A model generated the notes under the pieces. The model searched no databases. It was not told where the DNA came from and was given only the letters and a program-made list of their open reading frames with translations. A stretch of DNA of 64,000 bases from Dyadobacter pollutisoli (GTDB lineage Bacteria > Bacteroidota > Bacteroidia > Cytophagales > Spirosomataceae). The translations under genes were made by a program, and so were the position numbers. Shown here piece after piece: positions 45,980 to 54,464 of the stretch. The stretch lies in the NCBI RefSeq assembly GCF_026625565.1, contig NZ_CP112998.1:4590501-4654500 (forward strand). Reading direction: 5' to 3'. How positions within the stretch are numbered: position 1 is the first letter of the stretch; the number at the start of each line of letters is the position of its first letter.

Positions 45980-46362
45980 AATATCTCTGGGATACCAATA
46001 CTGTCATCTATTATTTGCAGCAACAGTTCTCCACAAATGCTGACAAGTTAATGGATGAGATTGTTGAAGATTACACCATTATCATTTCTGCAATCACTGA
46101 AATTGAATTGTATTGCTGGAAAACTCCTACCGATAGCGACTTAAAAATTCTTCATTCATTTGTTGAAGATGCGCTGGTTATTGAATTGGAAAGAGACATT
46201 AAAATCAAAACGGCTGAGGTGCGCAAAGAATACCGAATCAAACTCCCTGACGCGATTATTGCGGCTACTGCATTGGTCTATAATTTGACTTTAATTACAA
46301 GCAATAAAAAAGATTTTATAGGAATCGCTAATTTATCGCTACTAGACCCCTACGAAGCCTAA
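45970..46362 (+). CDS. VapC-like PIN-domain toxin
   Basis: Encodes 130 residues. The PIN-domain acidic residues are Asp8 (W-D-T-N-T), Glu44 (I-T-E-I-E-L) and Asp94 (L-P-D-A-I-I-A-A-T-A). A final T-S-N-K-K-D-F carries the fourth site at about 115. PIN toxins are Mg-dependent RNases, usually cutting tRNA or rRNA. The start overlaps the antitoxin frame, so the two are translationally coupled. It converges with the S24 repressor gene 16 bases away. Confidence 0.88.
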   Translation: MGVKYLWDTNTVIYYLQQQFSTNADKLMDEIVEDYTIIISAITEIELYCWKTPTDSDLKILHSFVEDALVIELERDIKIKTAEVRKEYRIKLPDAIIAATALVYNLTLITSNKKDFIGIANLSLLDPYEA

Positions 46363-46378
46363 CCTATCAATTTAAGCC

Positions 46379-47140
46379 TCACTTCACCAGTTTCTTCACT
46401 TCCGCGCGCAACTCCTTCATCTCCTGATGCAAACTATGCAGGCTAACCTGCTGGGTATCGGCTTCCAGATCGAATGTTAATTTGCTATTGACCAGCCACA
46501 CCTCCCGGATTTCGTTACGATCGATACGAATTGGTGCGTACTCGGGATTAGTGGAAATAAGGTTAATATAAGTTGAGTGCGTTTCTTTCTGCACTCTTTT
46601 GACCAGGATACTGTCCACGGTAACAATCACATACATGCGTTTATCGCTGAGGTTTTCCCAGTCATCCACAGCCTTACCTACGATCCATTCACCTGAATGA
46701 AGTACCGGCAACATGCTATCTCCTTCCACCTGAAACCCCCTGAACGTAGCATTGCGGTACTCCGGTAATGGAATACTGAAAGCCGGCTGACTTTCAAACC
46801 ATTGTGCGTCGCCGATATTATTGGGATAACCAGCTGCTGCTTTGGCACTTACCAGCACAATATTTTCATGGCCCGTATTATCAACAGTCACAATTTTGGG
46901 GTTGATCGAAAGCTTCTCAGCGTGCAGGTATTTCTGAGTGCTATCACCAAAAAGCCACAATGGGTTAATATGGTACTTTTTCAGAAGCTCTTTCACAACC
47001 TGACCCGGGATACGCGTGCGGCCTCGTTCAATGTCAGCCGTCGTGGCACTAATACCAAGCTCATCCGCAAATGCGGACTGGGTCAGATTCAATTCTTCCC
47101 TTATTTGCTTAAAACGTCTGAACTCCTCGTCAATGGGCAT
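46379..47140 (-). CDS. S24/LexA-like repressor with XRE helix-turn-helix
   Basis: Encodes 253 residues. The N-terminal XRE-type helix-turn-helix (about 8-60; R-E-E-L-N-L-T-Q-S-A-F-A-D-E-L-G-I) is followed by an S24 peptidase domain. It has an Ala-Gly cleavage site (A-A-A-G-Y at 101-105), the catalytic Ser142 in E-G-D-S-M-L-P and Lys181 in S-I-L-V-K-R. Such repressors cut themselves when RecA filaments form after DNA damage. It is divergent from a Y-family polymerase across a 142-base region with three dyads, so it almost certainly controls that gene and itself. Confidence 0.92.
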   Translation of the reverse strand: MPIDEEFRRFKQIREELNLTQSAFADELGISATTADIERGRTRIPGQVVKELLKKYHINPLWLFGDSTQKYLHAEKLSINPKIVTVDNTGHENIVLVSAKAAAGYPNNIGDAQWFESQPAFSIPLPEYRNATFRGFQVEGDSMLPVLHSGEWIVGKAVDDWENLSDKRMYVIVTVDSILVKRVQKETHSTYINLISTNPEYAPIRIDRNEIREVWLVNSKLTFDLEADTQQVSLHSLHQEMKELRAEVKKLVK

Positions 47141-47185
47141 AGCTGACTGGTCAAATCAAAAAATCACATAACTTCTTAACAGAGT

Positions 47186-47193
47186 CAAATATA
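47186..47193 (-). promoter_or_regulatory. putative -7 element of the S24 repressor gene
   Basis: Minus-strand TATATTTG matches TAnnTTTG, about 46 bases before the repressor start codon. The nearest TGGA-N5-TCCA box begins 11 bases further upstream, so bound repressor would overlap this promoter. Confidence 0.4.
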
Positions 47194-47203
47194 CAAAATA
47201 TTT

Positions 47204-47257
47204 TGGAATATTTCCTTTTATATCATGGATATGATCCATATATTTGGAATAAATCCA
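47204..47257. promoter_or_regulatory. three TGGA-N5-TCCA operator boxes
   Basis: Boxes at 47204-47216 (TGGAATATTTCCT, one mismatch), 47226-47238 (TGGATATGATCCA) and 47245-47257 (TGGAATAAATCCA), with starts 22 and 19 bases apart. They lie between the divergent S24 repressor and Y-family polymerase genes. Box 3 overlaps TATATTTG (47239-47246), and a second -7 match, TAAATTTG, follows at 47258-47265. Binding by the repressor encoded next door is inferred. Confidence 0.65.
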
Positions 47258-47282
47258 TAAATTTGTAAAAATTCCAAACCGA

Positions 47283-48524
47283 GTGAAACGCCAAGTGGAG
47301 CGCACGATACTACATATGGACCTTGATACATTTTTTGTATCTGTCGAGCGAAAGCACGATGACCGCCTCAGGGGCATCCCCGTACTCGTAGGCGGTACAG
47401 GGGACCGCGGGGTGGTGGCTGCCTGCAGTTATGAAACCAGGCCCTACGGTATACATTCAGGCATGCCGATGAAAATGGCCCGGATGCTGTGTCCGCAAGC
47501 GACCGTCATACGCGGGGAAGCGGGGATTTATTCGAAGGAGTCTAAAACAGTTTCCGAGATCATTAAAGAAGCTGTTCCGGTTTTTGAGAAGGCAAGTATT
47601 GATGAATTCTATGCCGATCTGTCGGGAATGGAAAAATTTCATAACAGCTACCATCTGGCGACGGAACTCAGGGAGCGCATTAAGAAAGAAAGCGGCCTGC
47701 CGATTTCCTTTGGCTTGTCAACTAGTAAAGTGGTTTCAAAAGTAGCTACTGGAGAAGCCAAACCCGATAATCAGAAAAAGATAGACGCGGGAACAGAAAA
47801 GACATTTCTCGCCCCGATGCTGGTACAGAAAATCCCAATGATGGGCGACAAAACGAGCAAAGTCCTGTATGATATGGGCGTGAAGTATGTCAAAACCATA
47901 CAAGAAATGCCCGTTGAAATGATGACGCAAATCCTCGGCAAGAACGGCACATTACTTTGGAACAGGGCCAATGGTCTGGACGACTCGCCTATTGTTCCTT
48001 TTCACGAGAGAAAATCTATTTCCAATGAAAGGACATTTGGGAAAGACACGGGTGATGTGCAGCGAATGAGGGAGATGATCAGGGCAATGGGGGAAAATCT
48101 AGCTTATCAGCTCAGGACCGGAAATAAATTAACGTCATGCGTCTCTGTCAAGATCCGTTATTCCGACTTTAACACGGTATCAAAACAGGTTAAAATCGCC
48201 TATACATCAGCAGATCACATTTTGATCCCACAGATTGAGCGGCTATTTGATCAGCTTCATAACCGGCGAATGATGGTGCGGCTGGTCGGGGTCAATTTCA
48301 GTGATCTCGTAACGGGTAACTATCAGATTAACCTGTTCGATGACTCAGAGGAGCGGCTTAACCTGTATATGGCCATGGATTACATAAGGAACCGCTATGG
48401 AACAGACAACCGTGGCAACTCGATTTTGAGCTGGGGCACAACGCTGGGTATTCCGAATATCGCCAGTATGGGTAACCCCTTCAACGGAGATCCCCCCATT
48501 ATCCCGGCACACCGGAATGCGTAG
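47283..48524 (+). CDS. dinB: Y-family DNA polymerase (DNA polymerase IV)
   Basis: Encodes 413 residues from a GTG start. The catalytic acids are intact: D-L-D at 13-15 and S-I-D-E at 105-108, so this is an active polymerase rather than an ImuB-type inactive one. The little-finger domain follows from about 240. Q-I-N-L-F-D near residue 350 fits the beta-clamp binding motif. It copies past lesions with low fidelity. The gene is divergent from the S24 repressor behind three putative operators and is followed by the HigA-like gene on the other strand and the short DnaE gene. Confidence 0.95.
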   Translation: MKRQVERTILHMDLDTFFVSVERKHDDRLRGIPVLVGGTGDRGVVAACSYETRPYGIHSGMPMKMARMLCPQATVIRGEAGIYSKESKTVSEIIKEAVPVFEKASIDEFYADLSGMEKFHNSYHLATELRERIKKESGLPISFGLSTSKVVSKVATGEAKPDNQKKIDAGTEKTFLAPMLVQKIPMMGDKTSKVLYDMGVKYVKTIQEMPVEMMTQILGKNGTLLWNRANGLDDSPIVPFHERKSISNERTFGKDTGDVQRMREMIRAMGENLAYQLRTGNKLTSCVSVKIRYSDFNTVSKQVKIAYTSADHILIPQIERLFDQLHNRRMMVRLVGVNFSDLVTGNYQINLFDDSEERLNLYMAMDYIRNRYGTDNRGNSILSWGTTLGIPNIASMGNPFNGDPPIIPAHRNA

Positions 48525-48533
48525 CGATGGTAA

Positions 48534-48833
48534 CTATGCTACATCGTATTGTAAAGTCTTGATATTACTCAATTCTCCAAAAATCAGATGCTGCTCTTCT
48601 TCCAGATCGAAATCATCCTGCAAGCCAAGCCAAAACTTCGGAGTTGTTCCGAAATATTTACTGAATCGCAAGGCAGTATCCGCGGTTATTCTTCTGCGGC
48701 CTTTTACAATTTCACTTATTCTTGTCTGGGGAATAGCAGTCTCTTTTGCCAGTTTATATGCCGAGATCCCCATTGGATTCAAAAACTCTTCCAAAAGGAT
48801 TTCGCCGGGATGAATGTTTTTTAATTTTTCCAT
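48534..48833 (-). CDS. HigA-family antitoxin-like regulator (no HigB seen)
   Basis: Encodes 99 residues with the HigA signature: H-P-G-E-I-L-L-E-E-F-L at 8-18, an XRE helix-turn-helix (I-S-A-Y-K-L-A-K-E-T-A-I-P-Q-T-R-I-S-E-I-V-K as separate helices) and F-W-L-G-L-Q at about 68-73. In most HigBA pairs the toxin gene is directly upstream; here only 47 bases separate it from the dnaE-type start on the other strand, so no toxin fits. It may act as a lone repressor. It lies antisense between the two polymerase genes. Confidence 0.88.
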   Translation of the reverse strand: MEKLKNIHPGEILLEEFLNPMGISAYKLAKETAIPQTRISEIVKGRRRITADTALRFSKYFGTTPKFWLGLQDDFDLEEEQHLIFGELSNIKTLQYDVA

Positions 48834-48880
48834 TGAATTAACAGTAAAGTTCTTTCGAATTTCTGAAAGTTTCCAACACC

Positions 48881-51841
48881 ATGCTACTCAACTGTCACTC
48901 TTTTTTTAGTCTGCGATATGGGATGATCCCGGAGGAAGAGTTGCTTAAAATGAGCAAGGAGAACGGCTACGGCTGTGCCGCGCTGACCGACATTAACAAC
49001 ACATCCGGCTGTCTGAATTTTATCAGAATGGCGCCGAAGCATGACATTAAGCCCATTGTCGGCATTGATTTCCGAAACGGCATTGAGCAGCAGTTTGTAG
49101 GAATAGCCAAAAACAATGCCGGATTCCAGGAGTTGAATGCGTTCCTGTCCAAACATTTACATACAAAAGAAGACTTCCCGGACGAAGCCCCCGCCCTCGA
49201 AAATGCCTTCTTTATTTATCCTTTTGAAAAACTCGTCAGAACCCGCAAACAAACATTCCTCCCCAACGAATACATCGGAATTTCTACCAGGGATTTGAAC
49301 AGAGTACAGTTTTCTCCACTTTTCAAGCATCAGGACAAGCTTGTCATTTTGCAGCCTGTAAGTTTTCGCAATAAAAAGGACTTCAATGCACACCGGTTGT
49401 TACGGGCGGTCGATGAAAGCACATTGCTAAGTAAGCTTAATGCGTCTCACACGGCGCAGGAAACTGAGCAAATACTCCCCTCAAACGTTCTCAGATATCA
49501 TTTCAAAGATTTTGACCCCATCATTTATAATACTGAAAAGTTAATGGCCGAATGTCATATCAATTTCAGTTTTGGCGACGACAAGGAGCATCAGAATTTG
49601 CGGGTATTTGGTAAAAGTAAAAAAGATGATTACCAACTGATCCGTAAACTCAGCTACGAGGGCATTGGACACAGGTACGGAGATAGTGTCAATGACATTA
49701 TTTTTGACAGGATTTCCATGGAGCTGGACCTCATCGAAAGGCAAAACTTCATTCCCTTTTTCCTGGTTAATCACAGCATTACCAGTTACGCCCGCCACAA
49801 AGGCTATTACTATGTTGGGCGTGGAAGTGGTGCGAACAGTATCATTGCCTACCTGCTGAATATTACCAATGTAGATCCCATCGAGCTGGACCTGTACTTT
49901 GAGCGGTTCATGAATTTGTATCGTAAAAATCCACCCGATTTTGATATCGATTTTTCCTGGCGCGACCGCGAAGACGTAACTCAATACATTTTCGATACTT
50001 TCGGAAAGAACGGGCAGGCGTCGTTACTAGCTACTTACAGCACATTCCAGCACAGCGCGGCGGTGCGGGAGCTGGGGAAAGTATTTGGCTTGCCTGCTTA
50101 CGAGATCGAAGCATTGAGCGAGGGTAAGTACGATCCGAACAAGCTGGACCAGTTTTCCGCGCTAGTCATCAAGTATGCCAAATATTTGCAGGATAACAAT
50201 CAGCCCAACCATCTGAGCATTCACGCCGGTGGAATATTGATCTCCGAAAAACCCATTCATCACTTTACCGCCACTGACCTTCCTCCCAAAGGCTTCCCAA
50301 CCACCCAATTTGACATGGTCATTGCCGAAGATGTGGGCCTGAACAAGTATGACATTCTTGGTCAAAGGGGATTAGCGAAGATCAAGGAGACATTGGAAGT
50401 GATCCGCTACAACCGTCCGGACGCCCCGGCCTTTGATATTGACAATGTCAAAAAATTCAAGACTGACCCGAAAATCAACAACCTGATCAAAGAGGCGCAA
50501 TGCATTGGCTGTTTTTATGTGGAATCTCCCGCCATGCGAATGTTGCTTAAAAAGCTCGAAGTAGACAATTACCTGGGTTTGGTCGCGGCCAGTTCCATTA
50601 TCAGACCGGGCGTTGCCAAGAGCGGGATGATGCGGGAATACATTTTGCGGCATCAGAACATTGAAAAAAGAGAGGATGCGCACCCCAAATTAATGGAGCT
50701 GATGCCTGAGACTTACGGTATCATGGTGTACCAGGAAGATGTGATTAAAGTAGCACATTACTTTGCCAAACTGACATTGGGAGAAGCTGATGTAATTCGG
50801 CGTGGCATGAGCGGTAAATTTCGTGGTCGCGATGAATTTGAGAGGGTTAAGAAAAAATATTTCAAAAATTGCGAAGAGCTGGGTTACGACAAGCAAATGA
50901 CCCAGGACATCTGGAATCAGATCGCAAGCTTTGCCGGTTACGCATTTGCAAAAGGCCATTCTGCATCCTACGCGGTGGAAAGTTATCAGACACTTTTCCT
51001 CAAAGCCTACTATCCGCTGGAATACATGGTGGCTGTTTTGAACAATGGTGGCGGGTTTTACGGACCTGAGTTATATGTACACGAGGCGAGAATGCTGGGC
51101 GCAAATGTACTGGCGCCTTGTGTCAACCACAGCGCCGGCGAAACCACCATTGAGGGAAAGGACATTTATCTGGGAATGCAGTTTCTGAATGAAATTGAAG
51201 AGAAAACCATCGACAAAATCCTGATAGCCAGGCAGCAGGACGGGGCATTTACGTCGCTGGGCAATTTTCTCGACCGTGTTTCTATTTCCATTGAACAACT
51301 GACCATTCTGATACGCATTAATGCATTTCGTTTTACCGGCATTGATAAAAAAACATTGCTTTGGAAGGCTCATTTCTGGATTAATAAAACACCTAAGGTG
51401 CCGCAGAAACAGTTGTTTCATACCGAAATGAAGGATTTTGAGCTACCCGTTTTTCATTCTTCCGCTATCGATGATGCGTACGACCAGATCGAGCTACTGG
51501 GTTTTGCGCTTTGCAGCCCTTTTTACCTTTTAAAACATGAGTTGCCCAAAAGTGTGATGTCGAAGGACTTGCACAACTATATTGACTGTGAAGTGGTACA
51601 ATATGGTTATTTAGTCGCGATCAAAAATACCCGGACTGCGAGAGGAGAAACGATGTATTTTGGTACATTTCTGGATCAGGAGGGGCAGTTTATTGACACT
51701 GTTCACTTCCCGCCGGTTGCGTCAAAGTTCAAATTTTCAGGAAAAGGGGTATACAAGATCTTCGGCAAAGTAATGGACGAATTCGGATTTCTGAGTATCG
51801 AAGTCATTGAAATGACCCGAATGGATTCAGCGGTAAGATAG
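48881..51841 (+). CDS. dnaE2: short DNA polymerase III alpha subunit (DnaE2/ImuC-like)
   Basis: Encodes 986 residues, against about 1160 for replicative DnaE. The PHP domain at the N-terminus lacks part of its metal site: L-N-C-H-S stands where His-x-His is usual, and A-L-T-D-I-N stands for T-D-His/Arg. The polymerase acids P-D-F-D-I-D (about 350) and K-Y-D-I-L-G are kept. After the helix-hairpin-helix region an OB-fold ends the protein, and the tau-binding tail is missing. This fits the error-prone DnaE2 class that works with Y-family proteins in SOS mutagenesis. It lies beyond the HigA-like gene, so it may need its own promoter. Confidence 0.9.
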   Translation: MLLNCHSFFSLRYGMIPEEELLKMSKENGYGCAALTDINNTSGCLNFIRMAPKHDIKPIVGIDFRNGIEQQFVGIAKNNAGFQELNAFLSKHLHTKEDFPDEAPALENAFFIYPFEKLVRTRKQTFLPNEYIGISTRDLNRVQFSPLFKHQDKLVILQPVSFRNKKDFNAHRLLRAVDESTLLSKLNASHTAQETEQILPSNVLRYHFKDFDPIIYNTEKLMAECHINFSFGDDKEHQNLRVFGKSKKDDYQLIRKLSYEGIGHRYGDSVNDIIFDRISMELDLIERQNFIPFFLVNHSITSYARHKGYYYVGRGSGANSIIAYLLNITNVDPIELDLYFERFMNLYRKNPPDFDIDFSWRDREDVTQYIFDTFGKNGQASLLATYSTFQHSAAVRELGKVFGLPAYEIEALSEGKYDPNKLDQFSALVIKYAKYLQDNNQPNHLSIHAGGILISEKPIHHFTATDLPPKGFPTTQFDMVIAEDVGLNKYDILGQRGLAKIKETLEVIRYNRPDAPAFDIDNVKKFKTDPKINNLIKEAQCIGCFYVESPAMRMLLKKLEVDNYLGLVAASSIIRPGVAKSGMMREYILRHQNIEKREDAHPKLMELMPETYGIMVYQEDVIKVAHYFAKLTLGEADVIRRGMSGKFRGRDEFERVKKKYFKNCEELGYDKQMTQDIWNQIASFAGYAFAKGHSASYAVESYQTLFLKAYYPLEYMVAVLNNGGGFYGPELYVHEARMLGANVLAPCVNHSAGETTIEGKDIYLGMQFLNEIEEKTIDKILIARQQDGAFTSLGNFLDRVSISIEQLTILIRINAFRFTGIDKKTLLWKAHFWINKTPKVPQKQLFHTEMKDFELPVFHSSAIDDAYDQIELLGFALCSPFYLLKHELPKSVMSKDLHNYIDCEVVQYGYLVAIKNTRTARGETMYFGTFLDQEGQFIDTVHFPPVASKFKFSGKGVYKIFGKVMDEFGFLSIEVIEMTRMDSAVR

Positions 51842-51843
51842 TG

Positions 51844-53088
51844 TCATTGTACTTGTTTCCTCGGCCATAGTACATACAAAACCTCAAACAGAAGCCAGAC
51901 CAACAATAAATTACGCAAATTCAACACTAGCACCATCGAAATGTGGCGGGCTATGAGGTAATGATATTCGCCGGGAAAAATAAATACCGTCAGCATTAGA
52001 GCGGCCGTAAAAATGAGAAAGATCCGACTGTTGCAAAAGGGAATAATCGGCAATAGCCAAACCATATATTGCGGTGATAAAACTTTATTCAATAGCAGGA
52101 AAAGCAGGAGCTGCGCTGCAAATGCGTGAACAAGACTTAAAACAGGGACTTTTCTTTCGTTTAATTTTTGCTCACGGAACGCCCAGCCGATAAAAATGAT
52201 CAACGCAGCAAAACAAAGCGGTGTAATGATCTTGACGAAAAACAAAAGCTCATCGGTCCAGGGCGTGACCAAATGCATAGCACCAAAACTGTGCTTGACC
52301 TCCACAGAGCCTATACCAAACTGATAAAGCAACAAAAGCAAACCTCCTAAAAAACTTTCCAAATGAATTCCCCTTGATTGATGATATTTCAAAAAATCAC
52401 GGATTCCATTTTCTTCCATCAAAAAGAAAGCGAGAAACGATATCAACACGATGAATAAACCGCCTGAAAGACTAAGTAAGGCAACATTGTAGCGTCGATT
52501 GATCAGATAAAACAGGCCGATAACCGGTAAAAAAATAATGGTGTAAAGCTTCGCACCAATGGAAGTCACAAGAGATGCCCCGGAAAAGAAAGGCTTTAAC
52601 AGGACGGAATAAATAGTAAAAATGGTTAGAAAAGCAGGAAATGGATCAAACCGATAAAGGAAAATAGGCAACGAGAAAATCAGAATAACGGCGTACTTGT
52701 ACACTGCGATCTTCTTATGCAACCCGACGGTCTTGTATATAAGTAATCCGATTGCAAGGCCTAAGAACAGGTTTTGAACAACTAACCAAAAAGGATAAGT
52801 TGCAAAACTGCCTCCCGTTAAACCATTCAGGATCTGCGGAATGACAATGGGGATCAATGCAAAAAACGGGTATTCCAGCTTGAAATCTCTAAAAGGCACT
52901 TTACCTTCCAGTAAATTCACGGCTGTACTGTAATATAACGTGAGATCAGATTGATGACTGGCAAAGCGTCCATACAAATAGTAGGATTCCACTAGTATAT
53001 ACACGAAAACGCATAAAATCAATGCGCAGTTTTGCCGCGAAAGCCGGACGGAAATAATATCCCTGAGAACACCACTTACAAAAACCAT
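51844..53088 (-). CDS. multi-pass membrane protein, GT87-like mannosyltransferase
   Basis: Encodes 414 residues with about ten membrane helices. Its GT-C-type features are an early acidic pair in a loop (H-Q-S-D-L-T-L-Y-Y), F-K-L-E-Y-P-P/F-type motif in the first outer loop, and K-V-L-S-P-Q-Y-M-V-W-L-L-P near the end. These are common in GT87 polyprenyl-phosphate-dependent sugar transferases. Donor and acceptor cannot be told. It converges with the dnaE-type gene two bases away, so the two stops nearly touch. Confidence 0.78.
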   Translation of the reverse strand: MVFVSGVLRDIISVRLSRQNCALILCVFVYILVESYYLYGRFASHQSDLTLYYSTAVNLLEGKVPFRDFKLEYPFFALIPIVIPQILNGLTGGSFATYPFWLVVQNLFLGLAIGLLIYKTVGLHKKIAVYKYAVILIFSLPIFLYRFDPFPAFLTIFTIYSVLLKPFFSGASLVTSIGAKLYTIIFLPVIGLFYLINRRYNVALLSLSGGLFIVLISFLAFFLMEENGIRDFLKYHQSRGIHLESFLGGLLLLLYQFGIGSVEVKHSFGAMHLVTPWTDELLFFVKIITPLCFAALIIFIGWAFREQKLNERKVPVLSLVHAFAAQLLLFLLLNKVLSPQYMVWLLPIIPFCNSRIFLIFTAALMLTVFIFPGEYHYLIARHISMVLVLNLRNLLLVWLLFEVLYVLWPRKQVQ

Positions 53089-53269
53089 TTAACCGTTGTT
53101 AGATTTCAAATTAAAAAATTAAAAAGGTAACAATCTGGTGATCAGAAATTTAAATGAGTGGGTTTTGTATATTATTCTCCAAAATTTACAATAAATAAGT
53201 CAACAAACTACCTTAACACAGGTATTTGTATTAAAATGAGCGGTAAAAAAATAGTTGTTCAATTTCCGG

Positions 53270-53301
53270 TTGCTGCATCCTGACACCTGCGGGTATTTTT
53301 G
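53270..53301 (+). promoter_or_regulatory. putative promoter of ada (TTG-N21-TATTTTTG)
   Basis: TTG (53270-53272) and TATTTTTG (53294-53301) match both halves of the Bacteroidota consensus with a 21-base spacer. The expected transcript start is about seven bases before the ATG at 53315, a very short leader; a start at the ATG at 53330 would lengthen it. Confidence 0.5.
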
Positions 53302-53314
53302 TAGAAAAAAGAAT

Positions 53315-54352
53315 ATGCTTACTACTGAAATGATGTATCAGGCCCTGGTTGAAAAGAACGTTTCTTACGAAGGAACATTTATCGCGGCCGTGAAAACTAC
53401 CGGCATCTTTTGTCGACCGACTTGCACAGCCCGCAAACCAAAAGCTGAAAATGTTGAGTTTTTCAAAACAACCAAGGAAGCCATTCTACACGGATACCGA
53501 CCCTGTAAAGTATGTAACCCCTTGGAAAAGATGGGAGAAACGCCGCATTACATTTCAGATATCCTAAAAGAGATCAATGCTGACCCTTCCCTCAAATTCA
53601 AAGACTGGAACCTGTTGCAAAGAGGGATTGAGCCAAGCAAAATCCGGAGGTGGTTTCTCAAAAATCACGGGATCACATTTCATGCCTACCAGCGGATGTT
53701 CAGGATCAATTCGGCCTTCAAGAAAATACAAAACGGCGAATCGGTCACTTCTGCCGCTTTCGACGCAGGTTATGAGTCGCTCAGCGGCTTTAATGATTCG
53801 TTCAAATCCATATTTGGGGTATCTCCCGTGCATAGCAAAAGCAAGCAGATCATTAACATTGTCCGTCTGGAAACGCCGCTCGGGACAATGTATGCCTGCG
53901 CCGTGGAGGAAGGAATTTGCCTTCTTGAATTTACAGACCGAAAAATGCTCGAAACGGAGTTCAAATATTTATCTAAAAAGCTTAACGCGGTCATCATTCA
54001 GGGCGCCAACCGCCACTTTGACACATTGAAAGCCCAGCTTGACGAGTACTTTGAGGGAAAACGCAAACATTTTACAGTTCCGCTCTTTACACCCGGTACC
54101 GATTTCCAGCAGATGGTTTGGCAGGAATTACGCAACATTCCTTTCGGAGCCACCCGTTCCTATAAGCAGCAATCCATTGCTTTGGACAAACCGGACGCCG
54201 TGCGCGCCGTCGCCAATGCGAATGGTATGAACAAGATTTCAATCCTGATCCCTTGCCATCGCGTAATTGGCGAGAATGGAATGCTCACGGGCTACGGGGG
54301 CGGACTATGGAGAAAACAATGGCTTCTGGATCACGAGAAAAACAACTGCTAA
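53315..54352 (+). CDS. ada: Ada: alkyl-DNA repair methyltransferase and activator
   Basis: Encodes 345 residues from the ATG at 53315; the longer frame begins with TTG 53255. The N-terminal zinc domain has four Cys (33, 37, 64 and 67; F-C-R-P-T-C and Y-R-P-C-K-V-C), where the first takes methyl from phosphotriesters. A central AraC-type DNA-binding part (about 100-180; Y-Q-R-M-F-R-I) follows. Then comes the O6-methylguanine transferase with I-P-C-H-R-V-I (Cys314). It repairs methylated DNA and activates its own regulon. Full-length compared with the E. coli protein (354). No alkA or alkB homologue is seen next to it. Confidence 0.96.
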   Translation: MLTTEMMYQALVEKNVSYEGTFIAAVKTTGIFCRPTCTARKPKAENVEFFKTTKEAILHGYRPCKVCNPLEKMGETPHYISDILKEINADPSLKFKDWNLLQRGIEPSKIRRWFLKNHGITFHAYQRMFRINSAFKKIQNGESVTSAAFDAGYESLSGFNDSFKSIFGVSPVHSKSKQIINIVRLETPLGTMYACAVEEGICLLEFTDRKMLETEFKYLSKKLNAVIIQGANRHFDTLKAQLDEYFEGKRKHFTVPLFTPGTDFQQMVWQELRNIPFGATRSYKQQSIALDKPDAVRAVANANGMNKISILIPCHRVIGENGMLTGYGGGLWRKQWLLDHEKNNC

Positions 54353-54464
54353 GCAATTCATAGTGCCTCAAAAATAATTCCAAAAGTACTTTTTCGTTCT
54401 TAATCAGTTTTGTTGGTCTGCGTCCGATCACCACGCAATCATTGAATAATTGATTAGAAAAACA

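Noticed and set aside
48517..48824. Plus-strand frames over the HigA-like gene
   Set aside because: The minus-strand frame shows a complete HigA signature; the plus frames match nothing.
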